A stretch of 64,000 nucleotides of DNA from Streptomyces apocyni (GCF_009739465.1 NZ_WHOM01000033.1:53085-117084); one strand, 5' to 3'. Positions 8,245 to 16,221 are shown, counted from the first letter of the stretch. The notes: generated from the letters alone by a model not told the origin. Translations and numbers: made by a program.

Positions 8245-9417
8245 TCAGCGCGACTCGGGACCCGCGAGGTGACGGGCGATGACCATGCGCTGGATCTGAT
8301 TGGTGCCCTCGACGATCTGCAGCACCTTCGCCTCGCGCATCAGACGCTCTACGGGGAAGTCCGCGGTGTAGCCGTAGCCGCCGAGTACCTGTACGGCGTC
8401 GGTGGTCACCCGCATCGCGGCGTCGGTGCAGAACAGCTTGGCCATCGCGGCCTGCCGGGAGAAGGGCCGCCCGGCGTCCCGCAGCCGCGCCGCGGCGAGA
8501 TACAGCGCCCGGCCCGCCTCGATCTGCGTGGCCATGTCGGCGAGCATGAAGCGCAGCCCCTGGAAGTCGGCGATCGGGCGGCCGAACTGCTTGCGCTCGG
8601 TGGCGTACGAGAGGGCCTCGTCCAGCGCGGCCTGGGCCACCCCGATCGCGCAGGCGGCGATGCCCAGGCGCCCCGAGTCGAGCGCGGACAGGGCGATCGC
8701 GAAACCCTGCCCCTCGTCGCCGATGCGCCGGGCGTCGGGGACGCGTACCCCGTCGAAGTGAAGCTGGGCGGTGGGCGAGCCCTTCATGCCCATCTTGCGC
8801 TCTGGCGCGGCGGCGCTCAGACCCTCGGCGTCACCCGGCACCAGGAAGGCCGTGATGCCGCGGGCGCCCTCGCCGCCGGTGCGGGCCAGCACGGTGTAGA
8901 AGTCGGCCAGGCCGCCGTGGGTGATCCAGGCCTTGGTGCCCGTGATGACCCAGTCCCCGCCATCCCGTACGGCCTTCGTCCGCAGCGAGGCGGCATCAGA
9001 GCCCGACGAGGGCTCGGACAGGCAGTACGCGCCGAGCAGTCCGCCGCCGAGCATCGCCGGGAGGTGGTCCGTACGCTGCTCCTTGGTGCCGTATCCGGCG
9101 AGCGCGTGGCAGGCGAGCGAGTGGACGCTGACGCCGAGGCCGACCGTCAGGCGGGCGGCCGCGAGCTCTTCGAGTACCTGGAGGTAGACCTCGTACGGCT
9201 GGTCGCCGCCGCCGTACTCGGAGTCGTAGGGCAGACCCAGCAGACCGGACTCCGACAGGAGGGTGAAGACCTCGCGCGGGAAGTGTCCGGCGTCCTCCTC
9301 CTCGGCCGCCCGGGGGGCGATCTCCCGCTGGACGAGTTCACGCACCAGCGCGAACAGGTCCCGGGCCTCTTCGGTGGGCAGTTGACGTTCCACCGGCTGT
9401 ACGGCGCGGTCTGTCAT
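8245..9417 (-). CDS. Acyl-CoA dehydrogenase
   Basis: A 390-residue FAD enzyme that oxidises acyl-CoA to trans-2-enoyl-CoA and passes electrons to electron-transfer flavoprotein. Seen: the middle-domain signature YCLSEPSSGSDAASLRTKAV, WVITGTKAWITHGG, and the C-terminal helical domain with YATERKQFGRPIADFQGLRFMLADM and QVLGGYGYTADFPVERLMREAK, where the EGTNQIQRMVIARHL motif follows. The catalytic glutamate should be in the GTNQI/YGY region typical of short-chain enzymes, but chain-length preference cannot be read. The ATG at 9417 has GGAGGAG upstream. It is the third member of the phosphotransferase/DUF7064 neighbourhood. Confidence 0.95.
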   Translation of the reverse strand: MTDRAVQPVERQLPTEEARDLFALVRELVQREIAPRAAEEEDAGHFPREVFTLLSESGLLGLPYDSEYGGGDQPYEVYLQVLEELAAARLTVGLGVSVHSLACHALAGYGTKEQRTDHLPAMLGGGLLGAYCLSEPSSGSDAASLRTKAVRDGGDWVITGTKAWITHGGLADFYTVLARTGGEGARGITAFLVPGDAEGLSAAAPERKMGMKGSPTAQLHFDGVRVPDARRIGDEGQGFAIALSALDSGRLGIAACAIGVAQAALDEALSYATERKQFGRPIADFQGLRFMLADMATQIEAGRALYLAAARLRDAGRPFSRQAAMAKLFCTDAAMRVTTDAVQVLGGYGYTADFPVERLMREAKVLQIVEGTNQIQRMVIARHLAGPESR

Positions 9418-9734
9418 GGCGGCGCTCTCCTCCGTGTCGGGCGCTGCGGCGGGCACGCGAAGGGTGTGGCGGCGCCGCCTGGATCTCAGGCTCTCCCCCA
9501 GTCGATGCCGCCTCTTCCGGGTCTCGGACCAGGCTGACCAGCGACTGTGGCGGGTTGAGTATGCCCGATCAGAGGCCGCACGTCACCAGGTTCACGACCG
9601 TTCACTTCACTTCTCACAGTACCGCGCGGCCGCGGTGCGTACGCGGCGGTCGCCTCGGCGCAGCTTTCCGGTCATCCGCGCTTGGAGTGACGAACTAGTA
9701 GCGGATTGTCAGACCCTGCCCCTAGGCTCTCCTC
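9418..9734. other. 317-bp divergent intergenic region
   Basis: It separates the acyl-CoA dehydrogenase gene from the small TTA-containing gene. The right end carries a damage-type promoter (9706-9728). I see no further gene, terminator or long dyad; the left part should hold the acyl-CoA dehydrogenase promoter, but no clear -35/-10 pair stands out. Confidence 0.6.
9706..9728 (+). promoter_or_regulatory. RecA-independent (PafBC-type) damage promoter, leaderless
   Basis: The 23 bases TTGTCAG-N3-CTG-N4-TAGGCT match the spacing of the mycobacterial RecA-NDp/PafBC promoter consensus (TTGTCAGTGGCTGnnnnTAnnCT, from memory) except for the three bases after TTGTCAG. The -10 element TAGGCT ends seven bases before the ATG at 9735, so the predicted transcript would start at or next to the start codon. 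Confidence 0.5.
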
Positions 9735-9914
9735 ATGCCCCCGAACGCTGAGTGGAGCGGGTCCGTGCGGTCCGCTGCCGTGGTCAACGAGCAGATACGC
9801 GCCTTATGGGAGCGCGCCCAAGGGCGCCTCACCGTGGAGCAGCGGCGTGAGTACGAGCTCCTGGTCACCGAGTGGGCCATGGCGCGGCGCACCGAGGTCG
9901 TCGAGGCGGCCTAG
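9735..9914 (+). CDS. 59-residue protein with TTA codon
   Basis: A very small protein with an amphipathic, charged middle (NEQIRALWERAQGRLTVEQRREYELLVTEWA) that should form two helices; no membrane segment or signal. It contains a TTA leucine codon at 9804-9806, the rare codon read by bldA tRNA in Streptomyces, so its synthesis is probably tied to development. There is no ribosome-binding site, in keeping with the leaderless promoter just upstream. An 18-20 bp duplication (9899-9934) covers its stop codon. I recall similar short proteins in Streptomyces but no function. Confidence 0.68.
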   Translation: MPPNAEWSGSVRSAAVVNEQIRALWERAQGRLTVEQRREYELLVTEWAMARRTEVVEAA

Positions 9915-9934
9915 GCCGTGTCGAGGCGGCCTAG
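9899..9934. repeat. Short tandem duplication over a stop codon
   Basis: GTCGAGGCGGCCTAGGCC occurs twice in a row, the first copy containing the TAG stop of the small gene at 9735-9914. It looks like a recent slippage duplication. Confidence 0.6.
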
Positions 9935-9946
9935 GCCTGGCAGGCC

Positions 9947-11326
9947 CTAGACGACGCGGAGCCGGCGCAGTACCCGGCGCTGAGCCGGTGTGGGCCTCGC
10001 GGGGAAGTAGAGGTAGCACACTCCCCCGGTGCCCCCTCTGACGTTGCCGTCGGCGTCGTACCTCTTGGTCCGCAGCCAGATGTTCTCCCACTCACGACGC
10101 CGGTAGACGCGGCGCACGGCTTCGTTGGTCGGCGAGTTGGGGTCGTTGGCGATCACATCGCCGGACTCGGTGAAGCCGATCACCGTCATCAGGTGGCCCG
10201 CCGTGCCGTAACCGGCGCCGGTGAGCTCCGAGGCGAGGAAGGACTGTGAGGTGATCGCCGGGATGCCCGCCCCGATGAGGGTCTCCAGGTCGGTGAGCGA
10301 GGCCAGCCGGGTGACGACGCCCCGCAGGTCCTTGTACGTCGCCGCGTAGGCCGCGTTGAAGGGCCAGTTGCCGCAGCCCCCGTACTCGTAGTCGTAGGTG
10401 TAGCGGGCCGCGTGGCAGACCTGCGGGTCGGCGAAGTCCGGGTTTACCCAGGCCAGGTCTTCGGGGGTGGGCTTGCGGCCCCAGTACTCGATGATCATCT
10501 GTGATGAGGTGGGGCTGCACCAGGCCTCACCACCGTTGTCGTACTCGGGATACTGGCCGATATGCGTCTCCTGCGAGTAGCGGGGCACGATCAGCTCCCG
10601 CGCGACACAGGGCCTGGACGCGGGCACCGTGAAGCGGTCCGGGATGTCCGAGCCCATCGCGCCCAGCCGCCAGACGGTGGGGGTGGCGGTGCTGCCGGGC
10701 TTGCGCAGCAGGGTCAGTCTCAGCTGGTACGAGACCAGCCGCAGGCCGGAGTCGGTGTCGTTGATGGCGAGGACGTCGGTCCAGACGGAGCTCTTGCCGT
10801 CGCGCTGCCCGTTGAGGGAGGTGCGGCGGATGTCGATGCCGTCGGCGTCGCCCGACGCCCAGCGGCCCATCACGTACCAGGGGGTCTGGGTGCCGTCGGT
10901 GTACTCGCCCCGCAGCTCCACCTCCAGCCAGGTGCCGGCCGGGGTGCTGGCGTTCCAGGAGGGGATGACCTCGCTTGAGCGGACCGAGAGCCGGTGCACC
11001 GGTGCGGTCCAGGTGGCGTACTCCCAGGTGGCGCTGGTGCCGGTGTGCGGGTCGGTGTAGTCGCGGCGGCCCACGGGTTCGGCGATGACCAGTCCTGGCC
11101 GGATTCCGGGGACCGGGGCGGTGCCGCGCGCGGTGCCGCCACGCCAGTCGCGGTAGGAGGTCCAGAAGCGGTTGTCGATCAGTCGCTCGGGTGCCGTCGG
11201 CGCGGGTGCGGCGGCCGCCGCCCCGCCCGGCGAGGCGGCGGCGGAGGTTGTGACACCGGTGGCGGCCGCTGCCAGGGCGGCGGCCAGCACGGTTCGGCGC
11301 GTGGTGGGGCGGGACGGTCGGACCAT
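9947..11326 (-). CDS. Secreted C39-family cysteine peptidase, Tat-type signal
   Basis: A 459-residue exported protein. Residues 9-33 form a twin-arginine-type signal (TRRTVLAAALAAAATG) followed by an alanine-rich cleavage region. The middle (about residues 50-235) is a beta-rich domain of unknown role. The C-terminal peptidase domain has the papain-like triad: Cys270 in EAWCSPTSSQMIIEYW, His378 in GYGTAGHLMTVIGF and Asp395 in VIANDPNSP. Bacteriocin-exporter C39 domains share this fold, but there is no ABC transporter here, so it is a stand-alone hydrolase. The ATG at 11326 lacks a good Shine-Dalgarno; the frame is open far upstream but only the ATG gives a proper signal peptide. Confidence 0.88.
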   Translation of the reverse strand: MVRPSRPTTRRTVLAAALAAAATGVTTSAAASPGGAAAAAPAPTAPERLIDNRFWTSYRDWRGGTARGTAPVPGIRPGLVIAEPVGRRDYTDPHTGTSATWEYATWTAPVHRLSVRSSEVIPSWNASTPAGTWLEVELRGEYTDGTQTPWYVMGRWASGDADGIDIRRTSLNGQRDGKSSVWTDVLAINDTDSGLRLVSYQLRLTLLRKPGSTATPTVWRLGAMGSDIPDRFTVPASRPCVARELIVPRYSQETHIGQYPEYDNGGEAWCSPTSSQMIIEYWGRKPTPEDLAWVNPDFADPQVCHAARYTYDYEYGGCGNWPFNAAYAATYKDLRGVVTRLASLTDLETLIGAGIPAITSQSFLASELTGAGYGTAGHLMTVIGFTESGDVIANDPNSPTNEAVRRVYRRREWENIWLRTKRYDADGNVRGGTGGVCYLYFPARPTPAQRRVLRRLRVV

Positions 11327-11480
11327 GAGGAGGGACCCCCAGTCGAAGACGGGTTCGTATGGGGCGCGGGCATGGCCCCATCCAGCCGGGCGACCAGCCC
11401 GTGGGCGGCAGGTGCACGACAGTGGAACAACTATCCCCGGTCTCGGCGGACTTCTGCCAGCATCGCGGCCCGCGCGGTCG

Positions 11481-11530
11481 GCACCAATCCGCGCCAATCC
11501 GCGCCAATCCGCGCCAAACCGCGCCCATCC
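11481..11530. repeat. Five 10-bp tandem units between divergent genes
   Basis: Five decamers close to GCGCCAATCC (units 2 and 3 identical, others with one to three changes) lie between the C39 peptidase and the kinase gene. The 10-bp period equals one helical turn, so every unit faces the same side of the DNA, as expected for a regulator-binding array, though simple slippage is equally possible. Confidence 0.55.
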
Positions 11531-11587
11531 GTGGCTCTGTCCCGGCGGACGGCTTCGCGCGGCGCGGCGGCCGTAGGGTGGAGGGTG

Positions 11588-12187
11588 ATGAACGGCCTCA
11601 CTCCACTCCCCCACATCGCCGCTGACCTGCGCGGACTGCCGCCCTCCTGCGGCCCGGTGCGACTGGTCGCGGTGGACGGACACGCGGGGTCCGGCAAATC
11701 GACGTTCGCCGAACGGCTCGCCGAGGCGCTGGGCGGCGCCCCGGTGCTGCACCTGGACGACTTCGCGACCCACGAGGAGCTGTTCGCGTGGACGGACCGG
11801 CTGCGGCGGCAGGTGCTGACGCCGTTCTCCCAGGGGCGAGCGGCCCGCTGCGCCCCGTACGACTGGCGGCTGCGCCGCTTCGGTCCCGCGCGCACCGTAC
11901 GGCCCGCGCCGGTCGTGCTCCTGGAAGGCGTGGGGGCCGGGCGGCGGGTGCTGCGCGGTGAGCTGGCACGGCTGTACTGGATGGACCTGGAGCGGACGGA
12001 CGCCTGGCGGCGCGGGCGCCAGCGGGACGGCACCGGGCAGCGGGCGTTCTGGGACGGATGGGAGCCCGCCGAGCGGCGGCATTTCTCCGAAGACCCCTCA
12101 CGCCCCTTCGCCGACGCCTTGGTGCGGCAGTGTCCACAGGGGTATGTGGTGCTGCCGAAGGGTCCTGAGGCGTCAGCCGACGCTTGA
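11588..12187 (+). CDS. Uridine kinase-like P-loop protein
   Basis: A 199-residue P-loop kinase of the uridine-kinase/phosphoribulokinase group. The Walker A motif VDGHAGSGKSTFAERLAEAL (about residues 29-48) is followed by VLHLDDFATHEELF, whose DD motif matches the substrate-binding aspartates of uridine kinases. The C-terminal part has an arginine-rich lid (RRGRQRDGTGQRAFWDGW). No uracil phosphoribosyltransferase domain is fused. Start ATG at 11588 with GGAGG seven bases upstream. It is divergent from the C39 peptidase; the real substrate is unknown because many Streptomyces carry such short homologues. Confidence 0.8.
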   Translation: MNGLTPLPHIAADLRGLPPSCGPVRLVAVDGHAGSGKSTFAERLAEALGGAPVLHLDDFATHEELFAWTDRLRRQVLTPFSQGRAARCAPYDWRLRRFGPARTVRPAPVVLLEGVGAGRRVLRGELARLYWMDLERTDAWRRGRQRDGTGQRAFWDGWEPAERRHFSEDPSRPFADALVRQCPQGYVVLPKGPEASADA

Positions 12188-12264
12188 GCCGTCACCCAGC
12201 GTGAGGGCCCATCGGAAGGGCGCTGAGCTGCCGGAATCCGCGCCCACGACTCCTCCAACTCTGC

Positions 12265-12294
12265 TTGACCCCGGGGCCATACAGGTCTTACGTT
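12265..12294 (+). promoter_or_regulatory. Promoter TTGACC-N18-TACGTT
   Basis: A -35 element TTGACC (12265-12270) and a -10 element TACGTT (12289-12294) with 18-bp spacing resemble the main vegetative promoter. The predicted start near 12300 lies directly before the structured segment at 12303-12367. Confidence 0.5.
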
Positions 12295-12299
12295 CTCAA

Positions 12300-12375
12300 T
12301 GTGCGGCTTTTCGTAGCCGCCCGCGGATGCGAAGCCCCCGGTTGTTCCCCCGTGATCGGGGGCTTCGTTCTGCCC
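12300..12375 (+). ncRNA. Candidate small RNA or attenuator with two hairpins
   Basis: The transcript predicted from the promoter at 12265-12294 would fold into a 6-bp hairpin (GCGGCT at 12303-12308 with AGCCGC at 12315-12320) and then an 11-bp hairpin (CGAAGCCCCCG at 12330-12340 with its complement at 12357-12367), followed by TTCTGCCCTTT. The loop of the second hairpin contains a CCCCCG (12347-12352) able to pair with the same CGGGGG (12357-12362), so two folds exclude each other. It could be an independent sRNA or a leader attenuating the AAA+ gene 270 bp downstream. I could not match it to a named RNA family. Confidence 0.45.
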
Positions 12376-12642
12376 TTTGTCCGTTATCGGACCACTCCCG
12401 AGGCACCCGTCGTTCACCCTCGGTCACCGTCCAGGGGTCAACCCTCTGGCTCCTCGCGTCCGGCGCTCTTCGGCCGACGGTGGACTCGCGGGTACGATGC
12501 CTCTCGGTGCGACCTCCTGGGACGGTGGAGTCGACACCTGGTCAACTCCCGTCCCCGGTACGAAGGTTCGGTGGCACGGAGCACGCCGCCGACGGGCACC
12601 CGCCCGACGGCGCAGCGCGGGGGCACGGTTTGTGGGGGCGTG

Positions 12643-14541
12643 ATGGACTTCGACGCGGTGGGCTCGTCGACCCCGGCCGACCTCGCCTGGCTGCGCGGAG
12701 TGGACGCCTACACCATGGGCGCCTACCCGCAGGCCGAGGAGGAGTTCCGGACCGCGGTACGGCTTGACCCCGGCATGGCGGACGCCTGGCTCGGACTGCA
12801 CGCGCTGCGGGTCGACACCACGACGGCGCTGCTGCGGATGTTCCGCCACCAGGGCCGCTTCGGCGAGCAGCGCGCCCGGCACCGCCGCACCCTCAACTCC
12901 TGGTACTGGCTGGGCTGGTGGGTGCAGCCGGTGCTCGAGTCGACCCGTGACCTGTTACTCGCGCACGCCTCGCACTGGCTCGACGGCCGCCATGTGCCGG
13001 AGCTCGACCAGGCGCTGGCCGGGCTGCCACCGGTCGACGCCGACCGTCAGGTGCGGTTTCTGCACGCCTGCCGCTGCTATCTGGTCAAGGACTGGGACCA
13101 GCTCGTACGCCATACCGACCCGCTGCTCGACGATGGCGTACTCGGCATCGAGGCGGGTCTGTTCGGCGGCATGGCCCGGGTGCGCCTGGAGATGTACGGA
13201 CAGGCGGAGCCGCTCCTGTCCACCGCGCTGATGCGCTGCCGCAGTGAGCAGCCGCAGCGCAAGGAGTTGCGCTACTGGCTGGCCAGGGCGCACGAGGGCA
13301 CCGGCCGCAGCGCGGCCGCGCTGCCGCTGTACCGGGCGGTGCACCGGATCGACCCCAGCTTCATGGACACCGCGGCACGGCTCGCGGCGATCGCGGACTA
13401 CGACGGGTTCGACGACCTGGACGGGACCGGCGCCGACGCCGCCGGTCTCGCCTCGGTGGCCCTGGCGGGCGTCGGCCAGGACAGCGCGGACCTCCAGGAG
13501 AGCACCGACGCCGCACTCAGCGCCGAGGGGCGCGAGATGAAGCTGGGCATGGACCCCGACGCGGGCGGTACGGGAACGGCGCCGACGCCGCCGGATGACG
13601 TACGGGAGAAGACGGTCGCCCCCGCCCAGCCGCGCCCCGCGCATCTCCCGCCCGGGCCCGCCGACCCCGCACTCCTGCAGCAGGCGCTCGCCGAGCTGGA
13701 GCGCATGGTCGGACTCGAACCAGTAAAGCGTCAGGTCAAGGCGCTCTCGGCCCAGCTGCGGATGGCACGCCTGCGGGCCGGGCAGGGGCTGCCCGTGCAG
13801 CCGCCGAAACGGCACTTCGTCTTCTCCGGCCCCTCAGGCACCGGCAAGACGACGGTGGCCCGCATCCTGGGCCGCGTCTTCTACGCACTCGGTCTCCTCG
13901 GCGGCGACCATCTGGTGGAGGCCCAACGCGCCGATCTCGTCGGCGAGTTCCTCGGCCAGACCGCCGTCAAGGCCAATGAGCTGATCGACTCGGCGATCGG
14001 GGGCGTGCTGTTCGTGGACGAGGCGTACGCGCTGTCCAACTCCGGCTACAGCAAGGGCGACGCGTACGGCGACGAGGCCCTGCAGGTCCTCCTCAAGCGC
14101 GCGGAGGACAACCGCGACCACTTGGTGGTGATCCTGGCGGGCTACCCGGAGGGCATGGACCGGCTGCTCACCACCAACCCCGGCCTTGGCTCCCGCTTCA
14201 CCAGCCGGGTGGACTTCCCCTCGTACCGTCCGCTGGAGCTGACCTCGATCGGCGAGGTGCTGGCCGCCGAGAACGGCGATGTGTGGGACGAGGAGTCCCT
14301 GGAGGAGCTGCGCGCGATCAGCGGGCATGTCGTGGATCAGGGCTGGATCGACGAGCTGGGCAACGGCCGTTTTCTGCGCACCCTGTACGAGAAGAGCTGT
14401 GCCTACCGCGACCTGCGGCTCTCCGGCTTCACCAGCACTCCGACCCGCGACGACCTGGCGACCTTGCGGCTACCGGACCTGATGCAGGCGTACGGCGAGG
14501 TGCTCTCGGGCCGCGGCCCGGAGGACCCTCCGGGTCCCTGA
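12643..14541 (+). CDS. CbxX/EccA-like AAA+ ATPase with TPR-like N-terminus
   Basis: A 632-residue protein in two parts. Residues 1-290 are helical repeats (for example DAYTMGAYPQAEEEFRTAVRLDPGMADAW, a tetratricopeptide-like unit). Residues 345-632 are a CbxX/CfxQ-type AAA+ module: ERMVGLEPVKRQVKALSAQL, Walker A GPSGTGKTT (396-404), Walker B GGVLFVDEAYAL (Asp459-Glu460), sensor VILAGYPEGMD and the arginine-finger region NPGLGSRF. The same layout is seen in EccA of type VII secretion, but no ESX genes are nearby. Codon 105 is TTA (12955-12957), implying bldA dependence. Start ATG at 12643 after GGGGG; GTG at 12640 is an alternative. Confidence 0.9.
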   Translation: MDFDAVGSSTPADLAWLRGVDAYTMGAYPQAEEEFRTAVRLDPGMADAWLGLHALRVDTTTALLRMFRHQGRFGEQRARHRRTLNSWYWLGWWVQPVLESTRDLLLAHASHWLDGRHVPELDQALAGLPPVDADRQVRFLHACRCYLVKDWDQLVRHTDPLLDDGVLGIEAGLFGGMARVRLEMYGQAEPLLSTALMRCRSEQPQRKELRYWLARAHEGTGRSAAALPLYRAVHRIDPSFMDTAARLAAIADYDGFDDLDGTGADAAGLASVALAGVGQDSADLQESTDAALSAEGREMKLGMDPDAGGTGTAPTPPDDVREKTVAPAQPRPAHLPPGPADPALLQQALAELERMVGLEPVKRQVKALSAQLRMARLRAGQGLPVQPPKRHFVFSGPSGTGKTTVARILGRVFYALGLLGGDHLVEAQRADLVGEFLGQTAVKANELIDSAIGGVLFVDEAYALSNSGYSKGDAYGDEALQVLLKRAEDNRDHLVVILAGYPEGMDRLLTTNPGLGSRFTSRVDFPSYRPLELTSIGEVLAAENGDVWDEESLEELRAISGHVVDQGWIDELGNGRFLRTLYEKSCAYRDLRLSGFTSTPTRDDLATLRLPDLMQAYGEVLSGRGPEDPPGP

Positions 14542-14585
14542 CCGGCGCCAAGACGTGTCTGGGCAGGCTCTACGCCAGCCCGCTC

Positions 14586-15038
14586 TCAGGCTTCGGGGCC
14601 GGTGCCGTGCCGCTGGCTGAGCGCGCGCAAGGCTCCGGCGTCGCTGATGGCGCGCTGCTTGGCGATGCCTGGCTGGATGCCCAGGGCCGGGAGGCTGGTG
14701 CCGTCGCTGAGGTCGAGGAACACCCAGGGGTCGCCGGGCCGGAGGTTGACCTGGAGGATCTCCTCCCAGGCCAGGCGCCGCGTGTTGGTGAGGTTGACGA
14801 CCGTGACGCCGGACTCGTCCGCGACGACCTTGGGCCTGCTGAGCAGGATCAGCACGCCGAAGAGCAGGGCGCCGATGAAGACGAAACTGGCCCGCTCGCC
14901 CCCGCTGAGGCGCTCCAGGAGCAGCGCGATCGCGGTGATCACCACGAACATCGCGGCCCCGACCGTCAGCAGGACGACCCGGGTCCGGGTCGGCCTGAAG
15001 ACGACGGGCAGGGTGGGGAGTCGCTCGGACATCGACAT
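14586..15038 (-). CDS. PH-domain membrane protein
   Basis: A 150-residue protein with two predicted membrane helices (about residues 20-42 and 50-66, VVLLTVGAAMFVVITAIALLL and FVFIGALLFGVLILL) followed by a bacterial pleckstrin-homology-like domain (VVADESGVTVVNLTNTRRLAWEEILQVNLRPGDPWVFLDLSDG). The role is unknown; the PH-like part should be cytoplasmic. It lies 11 bp behind hisG and closes the rib-his operon. ATG at 15038 with GGAAG just upstream. Its stop is 44 bp from the stop of the convergent AAA+ gene. Confidence 0.85.
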   Translation of the reverse strand: MSMSERLPTLPVVFRPTRTRVVLLTVGAAMFVVITAIALLLERLSGGERASFVFIGALLFGVLILLSRPKVVADESGVTVVNLTNTRRLAWEEILQVNLRPGDPWVFLDLSDGTSLPALGIQPGIAKQRAISDAGALRALSQRHGTGPEA

Positions 15039-15049
15039 ACTTCCGTGGT

Positions 15050-15898
15050 TCAGAGTCGGCAGGCGTGGATGGCCGTGGTCAGGATGGCCCGTGCCCCGAT
15101 GTGGTACAGGTCGTCCATGATCCGCTGGGCCTCCTTGGCCGGGACCATGGCACGGACGGCGACCCAGCCCTCGTTGTGCAGCGGGGAGATCGTCGGCGAT
15201 TCGAGGCCGGGGGTGAGGGCGACGGCCTGCTCCAGGTGCTCGGCGCGGCAGTCGTAGTCCATCATCACGTAGGTACGGGCCACCAGGACGCCCTGGAGGC
15301 GGCGCAGGAACTGCTGCACCTGCCGGTCGCCGCCGTCCGCGCCCGTACGGCGGATGACGACCGCCTCGGACTTCATGATCGGCTCGCCGAAGACCTCCAG
15401 GCCCGCGTTGCGCAGGCTGGTGCCGGTCTCCACGACATCGGCGATGACCTGGGCGACGCCCAGCTCGATCGCGGTCTCGACGGCGCCGTCGAGGTGGACG
15501 ACGGAGGCGTCGACGCCCTGCTCGGCCAGGTGTCCGGCGACGATTCCCTCGTACGAGGTGGCGACCGTGGTCCCGCCGAGGTCTCCGACGCTCTTGGCCG
15601 TGCCCGGCTTCGCGGCGAAGCGGAAGGTGGAGCGGGCGAAGCCGAGCGGCAGGATCTCCTCGGCGTCGGCGCCCGAGTCGATCAGCAGGTCGCGTCCGGT
15701 GATGCCGATGTCCAGCTTGCCGGAGGAGACGTAGATCGCGATGTCGCGCGGACGGAGGTAGAAGAACTCGACCTCGTTGTCCGGATCGACCAGGACGAGC
15801 TCCTTGGACTCCTTGCGCTGCTGGTAGCCGGCCTCATGCAGCATCTCCGACGCAGGCCCTGACAGTGAACCCTTGTTGGGGACGGCGATGCGCAGCAT
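15050..15898 (-). CDS. hisG: ATP phosphoribosyltransferase, long form
   Basis: The first enzyme of histidine synthesis: ATP plus PRPP gives phosphoribosyl-ATP. At 282 residues it is the long, hexameric HisG_L with a C-terminal regulatory (histidine-binding, ferredoxin-like) domain from about residue 210 (AVALTPGLESPTISPLHNEGWVAVRAM). The catalytic part shows IAVPNKGSL at the N-terminus, the GITGRDLL motif, and the PRPP loop DVVETGTSLRNAGLE. It needs no HisZ partner. It lies 50 bp downstream of hisE, in the usual actinobacterial order hisE-hisG, and is apart from the main his operon. Confidence 0.97.
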   Translation of the reverse strand: MLRIAVPNKGSLSGPASEMLHEAGYQQRKESKELVLVDPDNEVEFFYLRPRDIAIYVSSGKLDIGITGRDLLIDSGADAEEILPLGFARSTFRFAAKPGTAKSVGDLGGTTVATSYEGIVAGHLAEQGVDASVVHLDGAVETAIELGVAQVIADVVETGTSLRNAGLEVFGEPIMKSEAVVIRRTGADGGDRQVQQFLRRLQGVLVARTYVMMDYDCRAEHLEQAVALTPGLESPTISPLHNEGWVAVRAMVPAKEAQRIMDDLYHIGARAILTTAIHACRL

Positions 15899-15948
15899 GA
15901 GGTCGGCTTCCTTTGCTCGGTGTTCGTACGGGGCGGGGTCTTGGCGGA

Positions 15949-16221
15949 TCAGAGGTGGGCGTAGACGTCGTCGAGGGAGATGCCACGGGCGACCATCATC
16001 ACCTGTACGTGGTACAGGAGTTGCGAGATCTCCTCGGCGGCGGCGTCCTTGCCCTCGTACTCGGCGGCCATCCAGACCTCGGCGGCCTCCTCGACGACCT
16101 TCTTGCCGATGGCATGGACGCCCTTGCCCACCAGCTCGGCGGTACGGGAGGTGGCGGGGTCGCCGTTGGCGGCCTTGTGCTGGAGCTCGGTGAAGAGCTC
16201 CTCGAAAGTCTTCTGGGACAT
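15949..16221 (-). CDS. hisE: Phosphoribosyl-ATP diphosphatase
   Basis: A 90-residue all-helical NTP pyrophosphohydrolase of the MazG-like fold, catalysing the second histidine step (PR-ATP to PR-AMP plus pyrophosphate). The metal-binding glutamates lie in [32 protein letters not shown]. It is a stand-alone HisE, not fused to HisI. I chose the ATG at 16221 because it gives the family length; a GTG four codons upstream (16233) is equally possible and neither has a clear ribosome site. It sits 35 bp behind ribH. Confidence 0.95.
   Translation of the reverse strand: MSQKTFEELFTELQHKAANGDPATSRTAELVGKGVHAIGKKVVEEAAEVWMAAEYEGKDAAAEEISQLLYHVQVMMVARGISLDDVYAHL

Larger units (their letters stand above)
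12188..12642. other. 455-bp intergenic region with sRNA-like transcript
   Basis: Between the kinase gene and the AAA+ gene. It contains a promoter-like pair, two hairpins and a terminator (12265-12375), described separately. From 12376 to 12642 I see no further structure except the GGGGG ribosome site of the AAA+ gene; an open frame runs through part of it in phase with that gene but lacks a convincing start. Confidence 0.6.

Noticed and set aside
11481..11530. CRISPR array
   Set aside because: Units are 10 bp without spacers and no cas gene is present.
12300..12375. 6C RNA family assignment
   Set aside because: The C-rich loop is reminiscent, but the two-hairpin 6C pattern could not be matched with confidence and I recall 6C at a different locus.
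12643..14541. Type VII secretion cluster
   Set aside because: The ATPase looks like EccA, but no EsxAB, EccB-E or mycosin gene lies in the window.
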